64,000 bases of DNA from contig NW_005179005.1 of the NCBI RefSeq assembly GCF_000350225.1, forward strand, positions 168,786 through 232,785. Reading direction: 5' to 3'. This DNA is from Chondrus crispus. Taxonomy: Eukaryota > Rhodophyta > Florideophyceae > Gigartinales > Gigartinaceae. Positions 11,775 to 22,868 of this stretch are shown piece by piece (positions within the stretch are counted from its first letter, which is position 1; every line of letters starts with the position of its first letter). Below the pieces are notes generated by a model that was not told the DNA's origin, searched no databases, and saw only the letters and a list, made by a program, of their open reading frames with translations. A program made the position numbers and the translations under genes.

Positions 11775-12215
11775 ATGCCACCAACACTGCCCGCGCAAGC
11801 CGTGTCGCAAGTGGGTGCCGTGATGAGTGTGCCAGACAAAGCACTGGATGAGTTTGCGCTGCGGCAGTTCACGGACGGCGACTACGCCGGGGACGCGTGT
11901 GGCGATGGGGCCCGCGGCAGTCATGGTGCACGTGAGAGTACTTCGGCGAGCGCAAGCGCATCCAGGACGAGTTCTGCGACGCCCCCGTGCTAGTCGACAG
12001 CTACGGTCCCTTCTGCAAGCACATGTTCATGCCCAACTTTGTGCCCGGTCTGCGCGACGCCGCCGTGCGCATCACGCCCGACAACGAGCCCGTTATCAAG
12101 TCCGCCTGACATGCTGGGCGCGAGGAAGAGCTCCCCGTTCTCGTCCGCCACTTTCCTAAAGACACGGTGCGCCCGCCGGACAGTCGCTGTTTGGACCTGA
12201 TTTGTACGTTGGAAC
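11775..12215 (+). pseudogene. DUF3228-like protein remnant
   Basis: From the ATG at 11775 the frame reads PDKALDEFALRQFTDGDYAG. After a shift near 11935 the next phase reads RIQDEFCDAP, LVDSYGPFCKHMFMPNF and ITPDNEPVIKSA, then a TGA, then REEELPVLVRHFPKDTVRPP. The blocks FALRQF, GYxPFCKHxFxPNF, ITPxNE and ELPVLxRxFP in that order recall the DUF3228 family of uncharacterised eukaryotic and bacterial proteins, named here from memory. The frameshift and the stop, both inside conserved blocks, indicate a pseudogene rather than introns. Confidence 0.6.
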
Positions 12216-12588
12216 ATGCATAACCGAAATGGAGACAGAGATGAGTTGCACGTGCGTCTGCGGGGATGGAGGTCTGGCTGTGATCGTGTGTTGGCCCGTG
12301 TATTGCCGTAGAAATGTAACGCGCCTGTTTGCTTCAAGATGTACATCAAGTTCTAACAGCTCGTTTTCGATTGATGTGCACAACCAAACTGCGAAAGAGT
12401 TCAAGAAGAGCTTCGAGTAATTCCATACAGCAGGAGCTCTTCTACATCACACCTACAGCCGCCTTTCAAATTCATTTCTCGAAGCACTGGGACAAGATGA
12501 CAGCTTCTACGGTTAGTTTTCGCCCTAAGAACCATGTCACCACAAAAATTGACAGCCGAGAGGGAAATCCCATGACTCGTCGGTTCCG
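12216..12588. other. Gap between two gene remnants
   Basis: No recognisable gene or repeat. It could include further decayed parts of the neighbouring remnants. Confidence 0.4.
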
Positions 12589-13374
12589 TTAAGTCTAGAA
12601 CTCATTCGTCTAACCGGCAAGCATCTGTTGAACGCTGAACCCCCTCTGAGCAAATTGGTGGACCAAGGTTTCGTTATTCCAATTTCAGGGCACTTTATTC
12701 GGAACCATGGAAAAGTGGCACTCACAAATTGGGAATCGCACCATCTCACAATCAAAGGACTTGTTACAACTGAATTGTGCTTCTCTATGAGCGAGCTACC
12801 AACAAGGAAGATCTGCCTACAGGTGCGAACGGAACTCGATTGATGTCGCCACCGTGATGAACCCCTACGGTAACCCTACGGTAACCAGACCATGGTTTTA
12901 CTTTGAGGCTCATTATTACGAGCTGGAGTGCAGGAAGAATGGTGAAGGACTTGTCCACGATCGAAGTCAGAGACAAGCCATCAGCACACCATTATCATTT
13001 CTTTGATAATCGAGTCTTCCCCCCGCACGTTGGTGCCGAGTTGGCACACGAACAGGGCTGATGTACAGTGATGAGTATTTTTTCACTGAGATGAACATCA
13101 ACTCCGCAAATGCTCACCCAGAAAATGCTCACCCAGCGAACGGAGAGCGTCTGGTTGTCATCGATTCGGGCACGTAAAACATCATGGGATATGCATACTC
13201 TAGAGGGGGACGCAAGGTCAGCAGAATAGAGATCTCTCTGGACTGTGGTGAGACATGGCTAAACTGCAAAACTTGGTATCCCGAGAAGAAACAAGGAGAA
13301 ACACATTCATGCGTCCGGGAATGGGAAGTAGTATTTTTGTTGGATGTTTTGGGAATTTGAGATTCATCGCCGTA
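12589..13374 (+). pseudogene. Nitrate reductase (Moco and dimerisation domains) remnant
   Basis: Fragments in order match the molybdopterin-binding and dimerisation part of eukaryotic assimilatory nitrate reductase. At 12589-12780 are LELIRLTGKHLLNAEPPLSK and FIRNHGKVALTNW. At 12888-13061 are DHGFTLRLI, AGRMVKDLSTIEV and HYHFFDNRVFPPHVGAEL. At 13062-13175 is YFFTEMNINSA. At about 13175-13290 is GGRKVSRIEISLDCGETW, and at 13343-13372 FWEFEIH. The enzyme reduces nitrate to nitrite in the cytosol. The segment between 12790 and 12888, which should hold the catalytic core including the Moco-ligating Cys region, is missing. Several frameshifts and stops are present, and a 15-bp unit (aatgctcaccca) is tandemly duplicated near 13108-13137. 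Haem and FAD domains are absent. Clearly non-functional. Confidence 0.82.
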
Positions 13375-13678
13375 CTCGAGGTGCTGCGCCAGCAGCGCGC
13401 CGCGGACTCGGCCGCGGCCACCGCAGCCATGGCCAGCTCGCAGCTCTCGCACCGGTTGCCCATCGCCCGCATGCTCGAGGAGGACGCCGCGCCCGCCGAA
13501 CCGCCCGGCATGCCGGATCGCGGCGACAACAGAGAGCTGCTCGCGCTGAGCGGCGGCAACGCCTGAGGCGAAGTGATTCCAATTTCTGCGCACGGTCAAA
13601 ACACAACGGCGAAGGGGTTACGTTTTTGCGAAAGGAGATAAAAATGCATGCCTGCCTCGACAAGAAGTCAGAACTTAC
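13375..13678. other. GC-rich tail fused to the nitrate reductase remnant
   Basis: Immediately after FWEFEIH the composition jumps to very GC-rich, and a plus-strand frame ending at 13566 reads LRQQRAADSAAATAAMASSQ and LPIARMLEEDAAPAEPPGMP before a TGA. I do not recognise it. The abrupt change suggests a junction between two unrelated gene scraps. 13567-13672 shows nothing. Confidence 0.4.
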
Positions 13679-14066
13679 CGCGTTAATGAGTTATACGAGT
13701 TGCCACTCCACACGTGGGCCATGGCCTTGACAAGCTCTGATGTCCGAGCTTGTCAAAGCCAGGTGTCAACACCTGCTGCGGGTCAAGACTGGTACTCTCT
13801 ACAAAGACTGTCTGCCTAAACTTCGCATCGGGCGCCTTCCGCGGGACGACTTCAAAGACGCCTGTGTCGTCATCCGCGTGTCCGCCTTAGCAATACTCAT
13901 TTCCGCAAATGGAGACGCCCGAGTGATATAGCCCCATTCTGACGACGTATAGATACCAGTTAATGGTGAGCACGACGTTCGGATTGTCGCGGTGCTGAGG
14001 ATCGTAGACATTGACTTCGACCGGGACTCCACCCGCAGCAGGCATCATTCCCTGGTTTGACGACAT
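13679..14066 (-). pseudogene. PPPDE-type (DeSI) peptidase, first exon, with in-frame stop
   Basis: From ATG 14066 the minus strand reads VEVNVYDPQ, VVRMGLYHSGVSICGNEYC, a TAA at 13889-13887, then GGHADDDTGVFEVVPRKAP and FRQTVFV. Further down another phase reads GNSYNSLTR directly before gtaagt (13678-13673), a good 5' splice site. The order VYHSG(V), EY-GGH, TGIFEV-P and GNSYN-LTRNCNHF is that of PPPDE thiol peptidases (deSUMOylating isopeptidases). His 48 would be the catalytic His; the catalytic Cys would follow the intron. One nonsense codon and one phase change argue for a pseudogene, though sequencing error could produce the same picture. An 11-bp inverted repeat (13727-13737/13746-13756) sits where the phase changes. 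Confidence 0.7.
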
Positions 14067-14841
14067 GCGATGTTGTGGATGGGTCTAGGGCATCGGGGGA
14101 TGATGGCGGGGGCGGTTGTGAGGGTGTCGGTATGTTGACCAGGGGCGCGAGTGGAGGACGGGATAGACGACGGGCACATGTGAGGCGGGTCGGGGATGTG
14201 AGGGAGTCGGCGAGCGGAGTGCGGACACGTCGGCGCTTTCGCGCAAGGCGAAGCTGCCGCCCGAGACGATGGCGGCGCGCCGCCCGCAACGCGCGGGGCG
14301 CCCCAAGACATGCAGCGGCACTCCGACGAGCACCTCGGCAAGCTCGGGCGCAAAGAAACGCGCTGCGCAAAAACTGAAATTTAAATACAGCCAATTCCCG
14401 ACAAATCCTCGGCTTCATCGTTTTCCCGCCCCCAAACACCATTTCCATCGGCCTTGTTGAACAACACAACCTCGTCCTCCAGCAACCAACCGTCCCTATT
14501 TGCACGGCCCTCTATGTCCGAAGCCCATCTCGGAAACTCCTCCTTCGTCCCGTCCGGCGAACTTTGCATCCGCTCCTGTCAGCTCTGCTTCCTCACCACC
14601 ACATCCACCACGGGAGCTCTCGCATACACAGACGCCCTGTCCCACTGTCCGTCCCCTCGCCCATGTCCCATCGGACGCGAGAAGCTAGGGGCTACGCCAC
14701 GTACGCCCCGACGCGTCCACACGGCCGCGTCCACACGCACACACAGATCGCCACGCGTCCACACACACACACAAGTTACGATTTCGCGTGGCCCGTCGGA
14801 GGGCGCGTGCGTGACACTCCCTCTCATCGGCGTCGCTGGCT
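14067..14841. other. Unassigned GC-rich region and CA-rich tract
   Basis: A minus-strand frame at 14381-14569 (SSPDGTKEEFPRWASDIEGR...) looks protein-like but is unrecognised. 14700-14775 is a low-complexity run rich in ccacacgcacaca. Otherwise nothing supportable. Confidence 0.35.
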
Positions 14842-14899
14842 GGGTTAGGTACCGCATATGGGACGCACGTGTACGCGTCCCATATGCGGTACGTAACCC
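14842..14899. repeat. 25-bp inverted repeat (hairpin), 8-bp loop
   Basis: Left arm 14842-14866 (gggttaggtaccgcatatgg...) pairs with 14875-14899 with one mismatch around the loop acgtgtac. A second small palindrome, ccctat-aata-ataggg, overlaps its right end (14897-14912). Confidence 0.9.
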
Positions 14900-15494
14900 T
14901 ATAATAATAGGGTCACTAATAAATAAAAGCGGGCTCTCAAGAGTAGCCATCTCGTCGTCGTACTATGGCGCTGCGTGCGGAGCCGCCTCCACAAAAGAGA
15001 AAGCGGCGGGGCGGCCAGCGCCGCAGCATCCGGAGCCGGAATATGGCCGCACCAAGAGGGAGGGAAGGTGGTCAGGCTGAAATAGCAGGCACTCGGGGGG
15101 TGGCTGGTGCTCCGGTTGAGGTAGCAGGTGCCCAGGCTGGACAGGTTGACGTCATAGATCACCGAGCCGTCGAACGCGCCCGTGCTGACGTCCCGACATC
15201 ACCAGCGCCCAGCCACGGCAGTGCTCCCCAAGCGGCGCTCCGCTTGAGGGGTGCACCTCGGCCCGGGCGGCGGCACCTCCACCCGGGATTGAGCTGCGGG
15301 TCGGCTCTCCCGGTGTACAGAGTGCCCCGCCCGCGGCGGGTGAGCGAAGGGATGTGCACGAGGCAGCGAAGAGACGGCCGATTGTTAGGGCATATGTTCC
15401 GTTTGCAAGAAGGGACAGGTGGGGCAAGCGGAAGCAGCGGAGAAAGGAGCAGGACCAAAACGCGATGGGGGACGAATGAGGATGCGGTGGAATG
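14900..15494. other. Region left of G1, unrecognised coding-like frame
   Basis: A plus-strand frame ending near 15479 reads RPIVRAYVPFARRDRWGKRK and looks like real protein. Another frame is open over 14965-15504. Neither matches a family I know. The sequence is interrupted by the G1 LTR. Confidence 0.3.
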
Positions 15495-16153
15495 TGTAGT
15501 ATAAACACCCCCAACAGAGCGGGGTGTATACTCAGTTCTTGCGGAGACCCTCGAGAGGGAGAAGACAAGGGAAGACGGACACCCACTACGGAACCGGAGC
15601 ACGGGCCCGGGTAGCGTGGTAGAGCGGAATCGAGGAGGACGGGCGCACGCGCGAGCGGATCGACGCCTCCATGCCCCGGGGCGATACTGGGTAACGATCC
15701 AGTACCGACGGGCGGAGGTGGATCCGGCTCGTGGGCGTGCGTCGCGCGTCCTCTACCCGCGCTCGGTGTCGTCTAACGCGCGCGAAGGAGAAAGCGCGCG
15801 GTTAGAATAAGCGGGGAGTCGGCCCTCGGCGGTCGGTCGTCGACAAGTCCTTCCTTGTCGCCCTCTCTCCGCCGCCGGTCCGCTCCATATTTAATGTACA
15901 TAATAACCTATCATAACAGTACAGTACCGATGTACTGCAGCGGTCGGTCGACACTGTAATACTGTCAGCCATCGGGGCTGACAATACACGTGTGTGCGCG
16001 CTCTTCCGTTCCGCGCGTACACGTGTACACGTGCGCCCCCTGTGCTTGGGGGTACACGTGGTGGTACTGTAGAGCATCGAGCCCTACAGTAACTGATCCG
16101 ATTCTGAGTTGATCTAATCTAAAATAAGGCCCCAGGGGGGTGGTTATACCACA
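15495..16153 (-). repeat. 3' LTR of G1 (659 bp)
   Basis: Ends are tgtagtataaac and (g)ttataccaca on the plus strand, the same inverted termini as the G2 LTRs. Internal hairpins are shared with G2 despite many substitutions. The arms in G1 include tactgg/ccagta, cgacaag/cttgtcg and tgtcagcc/gggctgaca. It contains ccatatttaatg, a possible core promoter, and several ACACGTGT and TACAGTAC motifs. Confidence 0.85.
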
Positions 16154-16187
16154 CGGCCTCCCCTTGAGGGTGACCGTCCGCGGTCGC
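16154..16187. promoter_or_regulatory. Polypurine tract and TCCG hairpin next to the G1 3' LTR
   Basis: On the minus strand aaggggaggccg abuts the LTR, the expected plus-strand primer for reverse transcription. Next to it gaccg-tccg-cggtc (16172-16185, plus) forms a hairpin also found at the end of pol and in G2. Confidence 0.7.
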
Positions 16188-16339
16188 GTGTTGTGGTAGC
16201 TTTCGTTGCAGCAATCCCCCTTGGGGAGGGGTGTCGCGTGCTGTCTCCCCGATAATCCCTCCTTTCCACTTCGTGACTCCTCTGCTTCCACTCGCGCACG
16301 CCCGCTTGCTCGTCACGTGCGCCGGCTGCTCCTCGCGTT

Positions 16340-18335
16340 ATGACACCTCCGCTCCCCGCCTCGTCGGGGGACGCTACCGGTCCGTCTACCGCGGCGGCCG
16401 ACGCCGCGGTTGTCTCTACTCCCCCTTCCGTGGGTCCCGTGGCTCCTACGGGGGCGCCTATCGTCGCGTTCCAGAAGTCGCGGCCCGCTCGTACGCCCTT
16501 GGTGTTCCCGCCGGCAGTGGCGGCGCCGTTGCCAGCGTCGGAGGCCGACGAGCCGCGTCGGCCAGAGTCGGACCCCGGCGTCGCGGCGCCGGTCACTCCT
16601 CCCGTTGGCCTCTCTGAGGCCCTCCGTCCTCGCAGTGCCCGTCCTTTATCGCAGGGACCCGGCATCTCGTTCCCGGGATCCCCGGGTTCACGCGTCGCAC
16701 GTCGGCGACCGCGGCCCCGATACGGTCGGCGAGGGGGTCCGTGTCGACGGATCACGCGAGGCGGGTCTCGTGTTGTCAACCACCAGATGGTTCGGCTCAC
16801 CTCTAGAGCGCTCTGCTCCTCTCCCTCTCGAGCAGCTACAGTACGGCTGGCTTCGTTACAGCCGTACCGGTATCACCCTCGGCGAATTACTCACACGCCC
16901 TCAGCTTCGCCCTGATTTGCGGCGTATCCGGCAGATACACGACGTAGGCCTTTCGGAGGCGGCCTCGGCCGCCCTTGGGCGGTTGGTGTCGGGCGGCAAC
17001 GGCATTGTGTATCAGATCCCCGAGGAGATCCCCGGGGATCGCACATTCGCCGACAGTGTCGATGAGGTGCTCTACATCTACAAGATGGCTTTTTTTCTGT
17101 ATAGTCGGAGCGCAGTCGGCGCTCATCGTTTCATCCTTCCCGAGATCCCCGGTCTGTACGTGACTCCGCGCCCCTACGGCTACACGAAGCCTCGGGTCGC
17201 GCTGCAAAAATCAGCTTGCTCATTAATGCGCTTGTATGCCATCGGGATCGCGCAGTACGACTGGTCCGTCTACCGTCACTCCGCCGAGGAGGACGGGCGC
17301 GTCTACTCCTCGGCGGCTTTCGAACGCGGCTTGTCCATCGAGGATTTCCCCGCGTTGCCCTTCTCGGTCCGGGCGTCTTTTCCGTCGCTAGGGGTCCATC
17401 CCCTCCTCCCGCCGGCCCTCAAGCACTTTGGTTTTGCGGGTCTCGATCCGCAGCACCCTTCCCACTCCCGGTTGGTCTATAATTTCGAGCAGGAGTGGGC
17501 CTTGTCTCCGTGCAGTGCCTTTATGGCCGAGGTTGGTGCGCACGGACGCGTGTTTCTCCAGTCGCCCGACACGATCGCGTTTCTTGAGCGAGTGACGCCG
17601 GGCCTTCCGGACGCTCCTATACACCCTCTCGAGCGCGTGTCCGTTCACGTACGTTGGTCATTCCGCGCCGTGGTCGTCCTCATGACGAGAGCAGCGGAGG
17701 TGAGCGAGCGCAACCACCGGTACTGGACCGACTACACGACCGGAGGCCAGAGCGCATATCTCTCTTACGACTTGACCTCTGACTCCTTCGTCGCACGCCC
17801 GACGGCCGGCTCGACTTCGGTCGAGCTGCCGGGCAAGCGCGGCGGAGTGAGGTCTGAATCGCGGCGAACTCGACGCAAGCAATACCGCGATTTGGACGCT
17901 GTAACTGCAGCTCCGGTCCTCTCGAGTCTTCAACCTCCTTGTTTCTCGCCTTCCGTTCCTCTTGGCACTCGTGCCGGGTCGCACGTCGCGACGGGGACCC
18001 AAACGACGGCTCCGATGCCGCCTCTTCATCCTCTGGGGGGCCCAGTTCCCTGGGGGTGGCGGTTCGAGACCTCGGCCTCTCGAGGAAGGACATCGAGGGT
18101 ATTCCCGCGCTCGCCGGGGTGCTGAGTGCGTCCGGCGAGCGGTCGTGGACCGTGGGGGCTCTCTCCACACTGGTGCAGTGGTTCCTTGCCCGAAGCGCGG
18201 AGACGCGTTGTATCACCGGAGAAGGTGACGCGCTCTCCTTGGGGTGGCCGCAGTCACAGCGCGAGGCCCACTCCTTGCGGGAGGAGGCTCGGGTACAGGC
18301 CAGCGCGGTTGCCTGTCATTCTCGTCGTCCCATGA
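16340..18335 (+). pseudogene. G1 antisense gene (homologue of G2 37107-39368), frameshifted
   Basis: This lies on the strand opposite to gag and pol. The ATG at 16340 opens MTPPLPASSGDATGPST. The phase shifts near 16700-16790 into a 571-codon frame containing WFGSPLERSAPLPLEQLQYG, RPDLRRIRQIHDVGLSEAAS and LQKSACSLMRLYAIGIAQYD, and shifts again near 17940-18060 into SWTVGALSTLVQWFLARSAE. Each block has a counterpart in the intact G2 protein in the same order, with roughly 55-60% identity by eye. Substitutions are spread as expected for protein-level selection in the family. Two frameshifts kill this copy. No known domain recognised. Confidence 0.75.
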
Positions 18336-19489
18336 AGTATCCGGCGCGCCCGCAGCCCCACTGTGATCAGTGGGTCTGTGATCAGTGGTCACTGATCACA
18401 GACCGGCGAGGGGTGTCGTACGACATCGTCCTTGCTGTAAAATGTGACAAAATTTTAGATTCCAAAATTTTCGCAAATGAAGTCCACGTGGAAGCGCCTG
18501 GGCCTCGCAAGCTCGGCCCGCGGCGCTCCCCGAGGACTTTTTCCGGCGCTCCTCGCGCTCCGTCTTCCTCACTCACCCATTCCTACACCGACTTCCTTTT
18601 TTTTTATGCGTCGATCCCGTCCGCCGCCGTGCTCTCGTTCGAGATCGGAGGCGGGAGGCGGAAGTCTTCGCTGTAGTGGAAGGGGCCCCCGTCACCACAG
18701 GGAAGCGAGGCGGTTGTCGATAATGACTCGTAGTTGAAAAGGGAGGGTGTTGCGCTCTTCCTGACCGGAGCTTCCTTGTGCGTAGATGCAGACTGCGCCA
18801 TCCGCGCGCGTCTCCCACCTGTAGAGGGGTTGTGACGACGTAATACTCGCTCGTCGGGGTTCGTCCCCGTATTCAATCGGCACCGAGGTTGTGAATACAT
18901 CCTTGTCTCTCCTCTGTGCCATTTCCCCTGGCTCTCGTGCCTCCTAGGGGCTTCGGGCGAGATCGCTCCTCCTTGAAGATATGTCTGTTCGCATCTGTGC
19001 GGCGAGCCGTGTGCCCCTTATCGATATGAGGGGGTCGCCTTCCTTACGGCTCAGAGGGCCGTATCCCTTTTCGTTCTCCTCGTCGGTTCGAGGGTCGACT
19101 TGCGTAAGGCCGAACGTACTACCGTCTCTTCTCTGCCTCTTGCCGGCGGCGGTGGCGATCCCTGTCCTGTATTTCGGGTGCCGATACGTTTCGACGTCTT
19201 CGTGGGTTCTCGTAAGAGCTGGGATCTCCTCGGGACACTTCTGCTTTCGTATGCTGCCCCCTGTCTCTAACCGCAGGCGAGTCGAGATTAATCATGACAG
19301 AGCGCGAGCGCTTGTGGTTGCGTGCCGGCTTCGTCGCGCCCTCTGGCACTGGCTCTGTCCGTCAATACGTCTTGACTTCGGGCGTCGTCCGATCGCGTGA
19401 CTCTCCGATGAGGTCAGCTGTCCTTCCACCCCTCTCTTTCCGGTCTGCTCATGCAGCCTGACGCTTTAATCCGCGAAGGAGCGGTTGAG
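18336..19489. other. Spacer between G1 antisense gene and pol end
   Basis: No gene. A near-perfect palindrome of 14-bp arms, gtctgtgatcagtg-gt-cactgatcacagac, lies at about 18374-18403. The rest corresponds in position to G2 39369-41300. Confidence 0.55.
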
Positions 19490-19524
19490 GGCCCCCTCCT
19501 CAAGCGTGAACGTCCGCGTTCACG
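19490..19524. promoter_or_regulatory. Internal polypurine tract and TCCG hairpin at the G1 pol end
   Basis: On the minus strand the pol stop TGA leads straight into gaggagggggcc. Just upstream cgtgaacg-tccg-cgttcacg (19505-19524, plus) is a perfect 8-bp-stem hairpin. The same string, gtgRacgcggacgtYcacg then cttgagg and purines on the minus strand, recurs beside the G2 3' LTR (36831-36857). Confidence 0.75.
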
Positions 19525-22416
19525 TTTGAGTTGAGGTCCATGCCGGTGCGTCTCCGGAGGCGTTGGGCGTAACGAGACACCAACTCCTCCGGGACGTGAG
19601 TCCGGGCAGTCCAGGTGGGCGTGTCGTAATCCGCCCACTTGATGAGGAACTCGATAGTTCCGTCTTGCATATCTCGGTGCTTCAGTAGTCGCTCGACAGC
19701 GTACTGCGTTCCCTCTCTGACCTTGTCGGCAAGGTCAGCTGGGGTTGTTGTGCTCCCCCGTGGTGCGTCCGTCGGCGGTGGCGCGTATACGCAGCGGTCT
19801 GCGGAGACCCGCTCAGTGACCCCATCACGATCGATCGTGATGGTTCGGCGGTCGTTCGCGAGGACGCGGTATGGACCGACCGCGGGGGACGCGAGCTTGT
19901 TCGAAGTCTTCCCCCCGTCGGTGGGGTTGAGGTATACGTACTCTCCCGGACGGAGTCGCGAGTGGATCCGTCGTATGCGCTTATCGAAGTCGCGCTTGTA
20001 GTGAGCCTGCGTCCGACGCAGGCTCCCGTAGGCCTTCTGGATTGTCGAATCCAAGGTCTTGAGGAACTCGGTTCTTCGGTCCCCTCTGTCGGCAGGGGGG
20101 CGTCACCGTCGGGTCGTCGAAGCGAGAACTCCGGCGGTAGTCTGCTGAGCACGAGCTCGAACGGCGTCGTGCCGGTGGTGCGGTGTACGTGGGAGTTATA
20201 CGCGTACCTAAGCGGCCCCACGTACACGTCCCAGTCGTCTTGATGCTCGCCTACATAGTTGCGTAGCATCGCAGCGATCGTTCGGTTGTATCGCTCGACT
20301 TGCCCGTTCGTCTGGGGATGGTATGCTGATGTGTACATATTAGTTATCCCCAGAACACGGCACGTGCTGTGGAAGAACTTGGCGTTGAACTGCGGTCCGT
20401 TATCCGACAGCAACGTGCGCGGGACGCCGTATTTAAACACCCACGACTCGCAGAACGCAACTGCGACGGTGTATGCGGTTATTGTGCGGAGCGCCACGAC
20501 TTGCGTCAGCTTACTGAAGCGGTCCGTAGTCACGAACAGGAACGGTTCTCCTGTCTTCGTCTTGGGGAGCGGCCCCAAGGTGTCGATTGCGAGGCTCTCG
20601 AGGGGCCTCGTAGCTGGAAACAACCTCAATCGGTTGAGATGTTTCCTCAGCTTGACCCGGTTCATCGCGCAGGTTCGACACCCTCGCACCATGGCTGCGA
20701 CGTCTGCGGCCAGGTGGGGCCAGTAGTACTCGCGTCGAAGTGCGTAGTACATACGGTTCTGGCCCGGGTGCCCCGCAATGGCCGGGTTGTGGCACAGGCG
20801 AAGGAGCCTGGCGCGGAGCGTCCGAGGTACCACCACCTGAACGATGTCAGGGTCGAGGGGGTGTCTCCGTTTGAGCACCCCTTGGTGGTCCTCGAAGAAC
20901 GCGGAGTCCCGGGACTCTGACTGTCGTGCCAAAACGGTTTGGCAGAAGTCATCCACGCGTTGCTCCTCGGCTATCTCCTCTATCGTAAGAGGGGCTGGAA
21001 GGTCGTCCTGCGGTGGGGCGACCGAGGAGTCGAGCGCGCCCACCTCGGCGTCTTCGGCGCGCTGGATGTCGGCGACGTCGAACTCGTCGTTCTCCTCCCA
21101 AAACGAATTGGGTCCTTGGAGAGCGGGGGCTTCGTCGTCGCCTCTCGGTTCGTCGCGCGTCCGTACGCGCGACCTTGTTCGGGCTTCGGCTTGGTTCCGT
21201 GTCGTTACGAAGACATGGACGGCCTGATGATCGCAGCTCGCGGTACAAGCGTGGTCCGCGAGCTCGTTCGATACGTCTCGAACTGTCGTGCTTCCGTCGA
21301 AAGTGGTGATGTCGTCATCCACCTCGACGGTGGGGCGAGGGTCATCTGCGACCTTCGGCGACACGAGTCGTGACAGGGCATCGGGCACCTGATGCACGCG
21401 TCCGGGGCGGTACTGAATGGTGAAATCATATTCAGCCAGACGTAGCCGCCACCAGGTGAGTCTTCCGGAACTCTCGGTGAGGGACATGAGCCATCGCAGG
21501 ACGTCATGGTCCGTACGTAGGGTGAACTTCGTGCCTTCTACGTACGGCCGTAGTGTGCGGACGGCCCACACTACGGCGAAGCATTCGCGTTCGGTAGCGC
21601 TGTAGTTGCGCTCACTATCGGACAGTGAGTACGACCAATACCCCACGGGGCGCCAGTCGTTCGGCTCTTCGTGCTCCTAAAGTAAGGTGCAGCCGAGTTG
21701 GTAGGCACTCGCGTCCGTGTCTATCATGTACGGACGACCGTGCCGGGGCAACGCGAGGATCGGCGGAGCGATCATGCACTTCTTAAGTTTCTCGAACGGC
21801 TGAAGTTGCAGCTCCGTGGGGTTGTAGAAGTCAGGATCCGAATCCTTGCGCGTCATGTCGGTCAGAGGACGCGCTATCTTAGCGAACCCCTTAACGAATC
21901 GGCGGTATACGTTACACGCCCCGAGGAACGAGCGCACTTGCGTCAACGTCCTCGGGAACGTGAACGTCTTGAAAGCGTCGGACGCCGTATCAGCCACGCT
22001 CAACTTGCCTGGGGAGATGACGTGCCTCAGGTAGTGCACCTTCGGTCGGAAGAAGCTGCACTTTTTGAGCTTAAGGGAGATACCGGAACTCCGCAGTAAG
22101 CTCAAGACGGTATCGAGATGCCTCGCGTGTTCTCCGTGCGTACGGGAGAACACGATCACGTCGTCGAGATAGACGAGGCATATTTGCCAGCGGACTCCGG
22201 AGAGTATTATGTCGAGCGCACGTTGGAAGGTGGCCGGTGCCCCTTTGAGTCCAAACGGCATGCGCAAGTGGCGAAACGTGCCCATGTGCGTCGTAAACGT
22301 GGTCTTATCCCGGTCTTCCGGAGCGACCGGGATCTGCCAATAACCGGAATTGCAGTCCAACGTGGTGAAGACGGCTGCATCTCCTGACGAGTCGATGCAG
22401 TCGTCCATACGCGGCA
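19500..22416 (-). pseudogene. G1 pol, second part: RT, RNase H, integrase, chromodomain
   Basis: Starting at RMDDCIDSSGDAAVF inside RT, the minus strand carries MPFGLKGAPATFQ and YLDDVIVFS, a TAG at 21677-21679 where G2 has Gln, RNase H (DTDAS, TEREC, RTDHD), the integrase HHCC finger and DD35E core, a frameshift near 20055-20100, then a C-terminal chromodomain (VERLLKHRDMQDG, FLIKWADYDTPTW). The chromodomain places the family among chromoviruses. About 90% identical in protein to G2 by eye. Dead because of the stop, the frameshift and the transposon insertion. Confidence 0.88.
22413..22416. repeat. Left target-site duplication of transposon E (GGCA)
   Basis: GGCA precedes the element and is repeated at 33353-33356. 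Removing 22417-33356 restores the RT reading frame seen in G2. A 3-bp GCA duplication cannot be excluded because the right end has a run of G. Confidence 0.75.
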
Positions 22417-22440
22417 CCCTGTGGAAAATTGATATACAGG
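22417..22440 (+). repeat. Left terminal inverted repeat of E
   Basis: Begins CCCTGTGGAAAATTGATATA and pairs with 33329-33352. Confidence 0.8.
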
Positions 22441-22868
22441 TTGAATATAGGTAAGATATAGGTTTGGGGATGACGGATGGATATAGAATTGATAGGCCCG
22501 AAAGATAGAGTTGGGGTATGTCTGGGATACACCTGGGATATCTGTGGGGTATAGCTAGGACAAGGCGGAGATAAGGCTGGGACATGGCTGGGACAGTAGT
22601 GGGATGGCAAGGGAACACATCTGCGACACAATAGATTAAATATTAAATACAAAATAAGTAATAATATATTTAATTAAATATATAAATATGGACGTTCATA
22701 TTAATGTACTAATTTTAAATTATTGTTATACTGTTATTTAATATATTATTTTTATTGATTTTTAATCGCTGGAAGAAATTTACTATTTTTGAGTGCGTAT
22801 ACCGTGGACGTGCAATCTGGGATGAGGGGTGCGTCCAAGTATGATACGTGGGCACAGTGGCGGCGGGA
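22441..22868. other. Subterminal repeats and AT-rich tract of E
   Basis: 22441-22600 repeats gatatag and gggata motifs. 22625-22790 is strongly AT-rich (attaaatattaaatac and similar), unlike the surrounding sequence. No gene. Confidence 0.65.

Larger units (their letters stand above)
15495..22416 (-). mobile_element. Ty3/gypsy chromovirus G1, 3' half
   Basis: On the minus strand this holds the second part of RT, RNase H, integrase and chromodomain, an antisense gene, a polypurine tract and the 3' LTR. Its 5' half lies at 33353-36203. The sequence at 22416 (gtccatacgcggca) continues in register at 33353 (ggcagcggatacg), as shown by the intact homologue G2 at 44210-44250. The two halves are separated by DNA transposon E. 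Confidence 0.85.

Noticed and set aside
14965-15504. 179-codon plus-strand frame as a gene
   Set aside because: Low-complexity Arg/Gly/Ala-rich translation with two other open phases. Its end runs into the G1 LTR. No conserved motif.
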